From positions 9,098,098 to 9,162,097 of the forward strand of contig NC_061476.1 in the NCBI RefSeq assembly GCF_022581195.2: DNA of 64,000 nucleotides, in the 5' to 3' direction. The translations under genes were made by a program, and so were the position numbers. The DNA comes from Helicoverpa zea (taxonomy: Eukaryota; Arthropoda; Insecta; Lepidoptera; Noctuidae). Position 1 is the stretch's first letter. Every line of letters starts with the position of its first letter. A model generated the notes under the pieces. It saw only the letters and a program-made list of their open reading frames with translations. It searched no databases and was not told where the DNA came from. Below are positions 13,901 to 25,900 of this stretch, one piece after another.

Positions 13901-16900
13901 TTCTTAAGGGTTGCCTACGCCATAGTAGCTTTATGCATGCAAAGTCTCAGTCCGATCGGTTTAAAACTGACAAAGTTTCATACAAACTTTCATCCCCTAT
14001 TTTATCCCCTTGGGGGTAGAATTGATCAAAATCCTTTCTTAGCGGATGCCTACGTCATAACATCTACCTGCATGCCAAATTTCAGCCCGATCCGTCCAGT
14101 GGTTTCAGCTGTGCGTTGATAGATCACTATGTCAGTCAGTCAGTCAGTCAGTCACCTTTGAGTTTTATATATTTAGATAGTGACAATCAATGTAAATTGA
14201 AGTGTTATATAAATAGACACTTGTTAGCATCCGATATACTCCCGTTTTGACCAGCCCCCGTTTTGTCGTGGAAGCGTGACTGACCTGTTGAAGTTGTTGG
14301 GGTACATGGATGACTGGTGCTGATGCATCTGGTCTAGCCGCGGACTGTCGCCCACGCCGCCGCCTGTAATATCACACACTATACATCAGTTCGTGGTCTC
14401 ATTTCATCATATAATATTTAATTATTACTGAGTTTTAAAGTTTTATTTTATGTTCCATTTTATTTATTTTAGGAATGTACCTAGTCTGATTTATGTAATT
14501 GACTCTAAAATCGTGTAAATCAAATAAATAACAATATCTACTGTGGACATTACAATTAGTTTATTTCTTTTTTTCTATTGTTTTGATGTAAAACAATGCA
14601 AAGGAATTTTAATGCGCAAATTGATGGCAAAGTTAATTTCTGGCTCGTTGAAATAGAATGGTGATTGTGTGTATAGTTACCCTGGTCCTGTCGGTAGTAG
14701 TGGTCGTGCAGCCGCGCCTCGCCGTCGTACAGCGCGCCGCCGAACGACGCGCCGCCCACGCCCGCCGGGGACATCTCGCTGCCGGCCGACGTCTGTAGGG
14801 GGGCAAGGTAACGTGAGCGGACGTGCCGGAAGATAGGTAGGTCAGGCGCCCGAGACGCCAATAAAGTAACATAAGCGGACATGCCATAAAACAGGGTTCG
14901 TAAGTCAAATACGTACGATAGGCGTGACCAAAACAATCAGTTATGAGGGATCAGGCGATTGGATTCCTTGAGACATCTGTCAACGGTTTTTGGTTTTACA
15001 GAAAACGGATGAGTTTCAAAGAAGGGGATATATAAGGGCGGAGACAGTAGGTTCCTGGCCTCCAAACACCCATATTTCGATGCGTTACTGATATACGACG
15101 TTTTTCCCTTATGACTTATGTACATATTTATCATTTTGTTCACCGTGTGGCGAAGAACGCACTCGAAACACTCGGTAGAGGAGGTCGTATGGTTAAGTAA
15201 CTGATGTCATATTGAAAACAACATCCAGTACTGTACGAACATGGGCGTAAATAAGAAATACTTGAAAACAACATCCAGTACTGTACGAACATGGGCGTAA
15301 ATAAGAAATACTTGAAAACAACATCCAGTACTGTACGAACATGGGCGTAAATAAGAAATACTTGAAAAATTATACAATTTTTAACAACATAAAAGTGTAC
15401 AAAATAGAATTCCTTATCTCGCCTTTACATAAGGATGGTTCGATGACAAGTACAACCCGTGCCAATAAAGAATGGGATTAGAAATCGCGACAGCTGTATT
15501 TACCTCTCGCTCATGTGCTATAGTGTATGAGCGAGAGGTAAATACAGCTGTCGCGATTTCTAATCCCATTCTTTATCGGCACGGGTAGTAGTGACTGACC
15601 TTGTTGTAGTCGGAGAGGCTGGAGTTGGAGTTGGAGCCGGGGTGCATGTCGGTGCTGCCCATGGGCGAGTCGCGGCCCGGCGTGTCGCGCGGCGGCTCGA
15701 AGTCCAGCGCCACGGGCGAGGCCGCCGCCGGCGACGAGATGGCGGCGCCGATCTCGTGCGACAGCTCGCCGCCGTACCCGCTGCCGCTGCCGCTGCCGCT
15801 CGTGCCGCTACCGCCCTGACAAACATATTGTCTTCTTATTTACACATTCTTTATCGGTATATGAATATCTCGTGTCTAATTCTTAATGAATTTTCAAGTG
15901 GTCTTCACTAAAGTTTATTTATGGAGAAAGTAATAGGGATCATCCGAGCCTTTTCCCAATCATGTTGGGGTCGGCTTCCAGTCTAACCGGATTCAGCTGA
16001 GTACCAGTGCTTTACAAGAAGCGACTGCCTATCTGACCTCCTCAACCCAGTAACCCGGGCAACCCGATACCCCTTGGTTAGACTGGTGTCAGACTTTCTG
16101 GCTTCTGACTACCCGTAATCCGAACCCGAACGTCAAACCGTACGTCGGTCGTAACGAAAGTAATAGGGATGATTTGCAAAAAATATTCATAGATCGTAGA
16201 ACATAATATCGTGTGTGATGGTACCTGCGGCGCGAAGTGGTGCGTGTCGGTGTAGGTGGGGGTGCGCGAGGGCGCGGGCGAGGAGTGCTGGCTGTAGGGC
16301 GTGTGCGCGGGCGACGGCGTGTAGCTGTGCAGCGCGGCGGGCGACGCGGCCGGGAAGGGCGTGGTGCCGCTGCCCGGCGCCGGCGAGCGCGAGTAGGGCC
16401 GCGGCGCCTGCACGGGCGCGGGCGAGTGCGAGTAGTGCTGCGCCGGCGACATGGCGTAGCGCGCGGGCGGCGGCGCGGGCGAGTGCTGCGGCGCGTAGGG
16501 CGCGGGCGAGTGCGCGTACAGCGGCGAGCGGCCGCACAGCCGCGGCGCGGGCGAGCCGTAGCCCGAGCCGGCGCGCGGCGGCGACACGGCGGGGAAGGCG
16601 GCGGGGCTGGCGGGGAAGGCGTGCAGCAGCTCGGCGGGCTGCGGCGTGCCGGCGGGCCGCGCGGGCGAGGGCGAGTAGCCCTGCGAGCGCGGCGACGCGT
16701 ACACGCCGCGGGGCGACCCGTACGCGCCCGGCGACCCGTACGCGCGCGTCATGCCCAGCGGCGCCGACACCTCCAGCGGCGACTCCATGCCTGCGCCACA
16801 GAACAAGCTCGGCTTTACCCAAAAACTTCACAAGCTTAACAATATCCTCGGATACTCATTGTAGCAAGAAACATAAGAAGAGAAACATAAGTTCATAACT

Positions 16901-19900
16901 TTCATAAACATATATTTTTGTTTACCCATTTTCCGAAACCTAGCGTTTGGGTTTTCGGAGAATTACATCTTTAGATAAGTTATAAAATATAAACTTTACA
17001 ACACATAAAAGTTACGGTAATATGACGCTGCGTGTGACAGACCTGAGTTGGGCGGCTGCTGCTGGAAGTAGTTGCCGGCGTCGTTGGTGAGCTGCTGGTG
17101 CGGCGCGTGCTGCTGGTGGTACATGGGCGCGGGGAAGTCCGCCAGGTAGCCGTCGTGCGCCGCGCCGCCGTGCCCCGCCACCGGCTGCAGCGCCGACAGC
17201 CCGCTGCTCTGCTGCACCATCGCGTTCGTCTAAGCAAACACACAATGTCATTACCTTTGTAAATTCTCTCTTCATTATATATATGTGTACAAAAATTTAA
17301 AATAAATAAATGTAATCATATTCAGATTGTTCTTCTAAATCCGTTGTAACAAAATTGAAACACTTAAAATATTTTTTTTAATTCCGGTATTTAAAACTCT
17401 CGTTTCTATTCTTAAATAACGAACCTAAAAAAAGTTGTTTCTACCTAGCCTGTTCAATTTTTATTGACAATTGTAATTTTCAGAAATTTCGTACGTTTGA
17501 AAATGACAAATGAAAGCATTGGGTGTTCCCCGCTCACCTGCTGCTGCTGTTGGTGCTGCTGATGCTGCTGGTGCTGCAGCAGGAACTGCTGCTCCTCGGG
17601 GCGGATCTTCTTGGGGCGGCCCCGCTTCTTCTTGGGCGGCTGGTCGGTGGGGTCGAGCGAGGGCGGCGGGCGCGGGGCGCGGGGCTGGCGCGGGGCGGCG
17701 GGCGCCACCTCGCCGTTCTCGAGCTTCACCTTCTTGGGGCGGCCGCGCTTCTTCTTGAGCGGCACCTCCGTGCCGTCCTCCAGGATGATGGTGTCGCCCG
17801 GCTCCGGCTCCATCGTCAGTCTGCAACGTGCCTCGCTCACTCGTCTGCGCCCTACGCTACCAGTCTACCGTACCTCGCATGCCACCGGCGCGTTATATTA
17901 TCGGCCAATGACACGGGGCTGACATACGAGTGTGTAAATATATTTGTCACCAAACGTAACCAACCCAGAAACGTAGGTAGAACTTATAAGTGGTTGAATT
18001 AAGCCGACACGCGCGGGCAGGCAGGAGTCCCAGCATGCATGTATGTGCGGGTGGGGAGCTACTAGCAAGCGCGGCTCCGCGCGGACGCAGCGGACAGTGA
18101 GGTCGTGCGGCCGCGCGTGCCGCCCGCGCTGTGCCGCGGACTACGCTCGCGGTGTCCGCAGCGCGGCGCGAGGATATCATCGCCTACGTAACAACAGCGT
18201 GCAGGTTTAACTCAACCCTCGGCTACACGAGCATCGCTCCCTACGACTACTCCGCAGAGCTGCATCAACACAGAGAACGTCTCAACTAATACGCTCATCA
18301 AACCGACTATTTGTATAAGCTATAATGTAATCGTTATGTATTGTGAAACTACTCGAGGGTTTTATTAACTGGCAGCGAGTTATATTACCTGTTGGCTTGG
18401 CTGAAACAATCGATAAATTTGAAATAAATGGGCTAAGTTCGATCAGTACAAAAACTAAAAATCTTTAACAATCGGGAAGTGCCCAGCGTGTCGTGACGGC
18501 TTCGATACCAATTGGATTTCTAAGGTTTAAATGTCACACGTTATATTTATTTTGTTTAGTTTTTTCTTACTGTGTGTGATTTATTTTAACATACAATTCT
18601 GATTATCATCGTTAGTTACGGCGAAGTTAACACAGATTAGATAAAAAGAAACATTACAATAAGTGAACATTTACTTCATTAAGCATTACACAATATTGTT
18701 GTTAACATAAAGTTCCAAATTGACAACTAAGTTTCAAGCCAGTTTGGTGACAAATGTATCTCACTCTAGAGAAGGTAACGGTGACGTGGCATAGTGCTTA
18801 CGATATACAAAGGACAGTGACTACGGAGGACCAACACTTATGTGGCTACAGTAAGGAAACTATGTAACTGAGCTATAAGAGACAGATTTGTGTTGGTAGA
18901 GTGGTCGCAGCACTCGCGACTACAGACGCTGGTCGCCTGTTTGCCAACTATCCTGTACCGCCACTATGTTAGGGGCGGCTTTCAATCTAATCAGATGCAA
19001 CAACGGCTCACAAAACAGCATATTTCTTTAAACAAGTCCTGAGACGCGTCAGTAGTGTACTTAAGATGTGCTAATAATGACAAATTATAACTAGTGCAGT
19101 GATAGTAACATCAGTAGATAGTAGTATCAATGATTTATAGAGGCAATTTAATCTGGCAAAAATATAGATTTCTAGCTTACGACATCGACTGACTGAAGAT
19201 AGCGATAGATAACTTTAGATGAACGTTCAGCATTTATAAATGCTGTTTGTTGCACAGCGACATTGTTGAAGTTTTCTTACAAGAATCATATTCCTACTCG
19301 AACAATTTGTATGTATGGCACAAGTAGCCCGCGAATTGCTCTGAGGGTGTCCTTATACAATTATTCCTTATTGTTTCAACTTTTTCCTCCAACTTAAACT
19401 TCAACAGTCAGGTAATTTTGTATGTGTTTATTTATTGAATACTTTATAGGAGTCGTGGTGGCCTAGTGGGCAAAGAACCGACATCTCGAGTATGAGGGCG
19501 CGGGTTCGATTCCAAGTCAGGCAAGTACCAATGCAACTTTTCTAAGTTTGTATGTACTTTCTAAGTATATCTTAGACACCAATGACTGTGTTTCGAAAAG
19601 CACGTTAAACTGTAGGTCCCGGCTGTCATTGAACATCCTTGGCAGTCGTTACGGGTAGTCAGAAGCCAGTAAGTCTGACACCAGTCTAACCAAGGGGTAT
19701 TGGGTTGCCCGGGTAACTGGGTTGAGGAGGTCAGATAGGCAGTCGCTTCTTGTAAAGCACTGGTACTCAGCTGAATCCGGTTAGACTGGAAGCCGACCCC
19801 AACATAGTTTGGGAAAAGGCTCGGAGGATGATGATGATTTATTGAATACTTTCTGCACATTTTGTACAATGGCCATTATGTAGTTTGCACAAAATTGGTC

Positions 19901-22900
19901 GAGCGGTTCTTCATTTATCTCATTTTTTGTTACAAGATGATGGACTTTATACGTAGCGATGCACGTACCGCGTGTCAACAACCATTTGCTCAGATGCACA
20001 AAATTGAAAGACAGCGCTTTTTGGCAAACTAGTCTCTCTCTACGTGTGTAGATAACATTTCAATGAAAATACATAATGTGGAAAAAAACATTGTATATTA
20101 AATACTTTTAAATTTGAATGACATGTAAGTGAATTGTATTTTTATGAGAATAAAGTAATCGTTGCATAATACAATACATAGTTATATCCTTTGTTGCTAA
20201 ATAGCCAGATTCTTTTCAATGCGATTATGTTGAGTAAATTAGAAGCCTAAACAATTATATTGTGTCTAACTTATTACAAAAGTAATATACTTTATTTTGC
20301 TCTTTTCCATTAGTGGAATATATACATAGCTATAAATAAGAAGTCTTGTGAAGATGTTTTATTTCGAAACGTGAAGGAGGGTTGCGCTGTCTCTGCCTTG
20401 ATATTTTGTGAAATTCTTGAATGTGCTGGTAAGTTACGTTATTAAACTATAAAAGTATGTTAGAATTACGGAAGAATGAGGCCTGGCGTGGACGGGTAAT
20501 GTTAGTGTGTGTGTGTGTGATGACTGACCGTCGGATCTCCATCTCCTCCTGCGGGCGGCGCGAGGTGTTGTCGGGGAAGACCAGCTCGTGCTCGTCGACG
20601 TGCGGCACCAGGCCGTTGAGGTAGTCGCGGAACTTCTTGAGCGCCGCGTAGAACGGCACCTTGTCCGCCGCCCGCGGCAGCTGCGCGCACCGCGCCGACG
20701 ACGACGGCATCACCCACATGTACTGCAATACACATACTTACTGAACCTCACTGTTCTCATATAAGGAGATCAGATCGCTTTTGGATCGCTTTTGAAGAAA
20801 AAAGTCAAAGTTGCGTTTTAATTACGGAACAGTCCACTTGTTTTGTTTGTTCTATTGCAATGGTAAGTGGTCACTATAGAAGTGTACCATTACAATGGAA
20901 GCTAAGCCAAAAATAATACATTTATTTATTAGCATAGCAACACCAACAGCTTCTTTGTACAAATTAACAAAAACAGGAGGATGTAAGGAGTGTAGTTGAC
21001 AAAATGGTGATGGTAACGAGGCATCCATTATATTCCATTTAGTATAATAACTCACAGTGTTAGTCCCGGCAATGGTGTCAGGCTGTTTGCCGAAGCAGAA
21101 GTCCTTCTTCCCGGAGAAGACCTCGTAGATGAGCTTGCCGTTGAAGACGGCCACCTTGGGGCGGAAGGTCTGCAGCTTCTCCAGCAGGATGGCCGAGCCC
21201 TCCTTGATCTCGCGCCGCGTCAGGTCCGCGCTGCCCTTCGTGGGCCGCGCCACCATGTTCGTGAAGCCGATGCCGAAGTTTAGCAGCTGGAAAGAATATA
21301 CATTGTGCTAATTGTCAACTCTATCTCGTATCTACTTGCCATTTAAAATAACGTGGGATTTTTTATTTCCCTAAACTAAGTTAAAACTTCAATATGAAGC
21401 TAGCATGGGATGATATGGACATGCTCTCATTAATTAGTGTAGTATAGCCAGGTAAGTATTGTGAGAAGAAAGTGTTTGTGTCTGCGTGAGGCAGCGGCGG
21501 CTGGCGGGTGCTACACAAGGTTGTCGCTAACACTCGCTCATCAGTATGCACGCGGCGACGTCTCCACTATTAATAGTGGTAGTGAGCGCGCACCGTAGCC
21601 TCATGTTTGTAAACGTGTGACGTGCCAATATGACTCATTATCTTACAACAATATTTACGAGTCTTCTATCTATTACTATCGTTAAACAGGCGGCGTCGTT
21701 TCATTAACTTTAACTGCAAGGCTCGGTTCGGTAAAGCCGCCATTTTATCTGCGCCGGACACTAACCTACAAGCTACAAGAAACTGCGTTATAAATTGACT
21801 AACAGCCGTCACACTGAAAGTGCATTTACCTTGGTTCGATTCTATTTGAGATTGAAAAAAAGTCAACAATCATTGAATGTGTATTGAACGACAAATGATT
21901 TTAATAGTCAGACTGACAAAATAAAATTCCTTGCTCAGTTCAATTCATGCAGCAAATTAGAATGCATTTTGTAGAGTTGCCATGCTGTGCAGCGATGCCC
22001 ACGCGTGCCGTTGAGTTATTATTTCGTTTTTTCCCCCCAGGATTTCCCAAAAGAAACTAAAAATATCCGGCAATCTCGCAGTATCTTCGTGGTCTGTATT
22101 ATTAATACATTTAGCAATCGATGTGTAGCTACTGGCATCATAGAAAATGTTAGGTAAAATAATTCGAGAGATACCTTGTAGTCTTCATCGGCGCTCATCT
22201 GCTCGCGCGTGAGGCCGGACAGGTACAGGCACTTCCAGAAGTGGTTGCCCGGGCCCGCGTAGTGGTGCCCCTTGTACGCCGCGAACAGCCCCGGGTTGAT
22301 GCCGATCTGCAGAACAATGCTTTTGTAGATACATGTACATACAACTACTTACTACCTAACATCTACAGTAACACACATTGCAAAACCTTTCTAGCTCTCT
22401 AACTAATAGAAAGTTATCGGGATCCTGGAAAAGTTATAAGCAATGTCATCGTTTGTCTACCTGTCCGTTATAAAATATAAGAAATTAAGAGCAGAGCAGC
22501 ATTTTTATTGCTGTTATGCCATTAAAAGTGTTGTCTAGGCAGACAATTCGTTACGACAGGTCCCACTTAATATAGAAAAGTACAAAAACCATTTCAGTAA
22601 AGCTAGACGAATATAAAAACAGTGGTCGTTTAGTACACAAAAACTCGTGCAAATAAGAACTTTTCTTTTTATCGGAATTAGTACACTAGTGCATGATGTA
22701 CTGAGTATTTTCTTTACAGTGCATAGATTAGAACATTAAGCGTAGATGTAATATTTAGGCTTGTTCATGTCGATTCGTGCAGACGTGATATTCGGCGTAT
22801 CCGCCACGCAATGCAAATGCGGCATCAGGAAAAAACCCGTATGTTAGGAATTAGCATAGAGTGTGCCAGGTGAGGGGTCAGCATACTGTATAATTTATAA

Positions 22901-25900
22901 TTAGTTTAGCTAACAGGTTCGCGATGTGCAGCGACCGGTTTCCGAATATGTGACGTGCACGTGTCTAGAGGAGCTACACTACTGGGGAGACTACAGTCTA
23001 CAGAGAATAATGAAACGGCGATCATACTCACAATGATGATGTCGAGGTTCTCTGCGAGGTGGTCGGGCAGCGTGCGGCGCGACACCTCCTCCTCGCTCAT
23101 GCCGTTGAAGCGGTCGTGCTTCTTGCGCTCCTTGACGGGCCGCGCCACCACGCCCTCCAGCCCGCCCTCCGGCTTCATCTCCATGCTGGGAACAACCACC
23201 AGTCACCAGCGCTCCTCACACACAATGTCCACATGTCCACCATCATCCTACACTAGCTGTCACAACCCATACATTTACTATTCACTAATCAATTAAGCCA
23301 ATAAATAGCATTCCGAACTATCATCAAGATGCCTGGAAGGAGCCGTTGAATGTATTAATATTATTATCTAGAAGATATTAAACTCTTTAATAATACTTAT
23401 TTAATTGATGTTACAGCATAATCAATGAGCCCGATTGCAATGTTTGATCGGATCTTGTGCCGTATTCCAGAGAAAGCATGGGTTAAACAACAGATTCTGA
23501 GCAATAACTCTTAAAGTAAGTAAACTTGTGTGAAAAGTTGTTGTAAGTGTTGCAACTCACCACATGTAGTTGACTCCACTAAGAGGGCTTGCAATGTTAC
23601 GCAATATTATTACAACGTTGAGTTCTCACTTGTGCTCAAGTGGTCGCCGGCAAACAATAAGCTTCACTCCGGGTGTCATCCGTGTACAAACATTATGCTA
23701 ACTGTCACCGAGGAACCTGCTCATATTCAGAGGGATCCAACATATCGGATTCATTATGTGGATTATTCATTGCTGCACACGTGAGTTTAAGAAGAAGCAA
23801 TAAAGTGTACATGAGGAGTTGATGCGCTACTTCGTGGCCCCGTCTGAGCGCCTGACATCGCATACACCGGGAGACAAGTGAACATGAAACCTGGCCTGCC
23901 GTCAATGGGAGCTTTTCCAATTGTGTTCAGATAATGAAGTGCCTCGCCGTATACATTTCGTAGATATCCATTATACAATAATGAAATCTATCGAGTGTCC
24001 GAGTGCAACTTTCATTGGTGGCGAGTTTTCTTTAGAAATTATTGCGCCGCGGTAAATGTGCAGTTATGTGATTACGAGAGGTTTGATGTGGCAGTACAGT
24101 TGTTCGTTAAGGTGCCAGCACAGCCAAACGGTTGGCTCGTTGGGTTCGTTCACACACAAACAGACAGCACCTCCACTGTTACATGAATTTAGCCCGATTG
24201 GAAAGAGATAGAGGTCCCGGCGAGGAGTTCGGCGTCAGAGCGAACGGGGACGTTACCTACATACATGTTGCTTCTTTATGGCGTATACGCGGGAAGGCCC
24301 CGTAATGAAGCGAGTACGAAGATTTGGCTTATTGTTTACCGGTGCCAGCTAAACTATAATACAGTACTTATAACAAAAATATCGAACTGTTCTGGCATGA
24401 AACAAGAAAATATCTCTGTTGGAACACAAGAACGTTAAGCTAGTTAGATAATATTGAGGATAGCTATCACTTGTCTTAACACGGTGACATAGTACAACGT
24501 CAGGAATATTTTCTTGGTGTTGTCAGTCTCAGTTATTCTTTGTGATGGGTTTAAAATGATTTTTACGGATTTTGTTTATCTCTTTTCCTATTTTAACTAC
24601 GGCATCTTCGACATTGTCTTACAGCAAGCTTCAAATTAGACAGTAACCTGTATACTCTTCCTAAAATATAATAGCTCATTTGTCAAATTATGATTAGCAG
24701 TTTAGAAAGTGACGAGGGGACCCTGGGGGAATAGAAGTTTTGCTATTCAACGTAATCAAGTACTAACAGTAGGAGAATGACCTTCAAGCTGCTACTAGAT
24801 GTCATGCTGTGGAATAGAAACGAGGCAGCATTGTATACAGTGATGAGGTCGCGTGTACTGAGTATAATCTAGCAGTCATCCCGGAACTTCCGGGAGCACA
24901 TCTGCGGACACGGCCGCGCCGCTTGCCGATAACTATGTTAAACATTATACTTTTAAAGCGAATGCTCTGTAAAACGTGGGCCTTGACGACCGAATCAAAT
25001 GAACAGTACAGCAGGCCGGCGGCCGTGCTGCCCGCTGCCTGCAGACACCATTGTCCGCAAACAAAGTGCATATAAAAGCGTGCAACACATTTGCATTTGT
25101 CGTCGTGAAAGTATTGTCACACTGTCTGGCTCACTGATGTTTTTCTTTCGTTTTTCTATTGCATTTTACTTTCTCGAGGCTCTAGTGCAGCGGCGCGGGC
25201 ACACTCCTCTGAACTAAGTTTAGAATATTCGCTAAACATTATACGTTTGACCCAGTAATCGTTTCTACAGATCTAGTTTTGTGTAGATAGTTGACTGCGT
25301 GACCCAAAACTGTTGTTATAATTTTGGAGATTGAAACCTACATAGCGGTTCTATCCCTGCTGTCAAATGGCAATATCGCTCTAAGATTTGAAGTGCTATG
25401 TGTTAGAATGCACGTATGTACATTGCGGAGCAGACCGTCGGCGAGCGGTGGTGCGCAGGCGGCGCGTTCGCCGGCCGCCGTCACCGTGACAATCGGTTTC
25501 CACGTCTCGCGGTCCTAAACAAATGAATTGTGATAGAAAGTGAAAATCATCAGCTTTCCGTTTCAACGATTCCACCTTGATCTGATTATTTCGCTCGGAT
25601 TTTTGGCTAGCGATAGTGCGGCATCGGTTCCGGTACCGAAATACTCCGGCGACGTAAACACATGAGCGGCGTGCGCGCACCGCGCCTGGCTACACAACAA
25701 CGCTCACTAGCGCGCGTGTTGACGCCGCTATCACCCGCGCTAGGGACATACGCGCGGGAGTTCATAACACATTTACATCATCAGTTTCAGCTATGAAATA
25801 AGCTTTAATTTAGTTTGATAGCTGTTTCAGCCTCATTTCTTCTCGTCACTAATTTGCGGAGCTTACAGTCTAATGAGATTAAGAGTCCTCGTTAGGTTCC

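Noticed and set aside
16187..16898. 200-240-codon ORFs on both strands over TDG exon 9
   Set aside because: Shadows of a very GC-rich exon; only the Ser-Pro frame keeps phase with exons 8 and 10.
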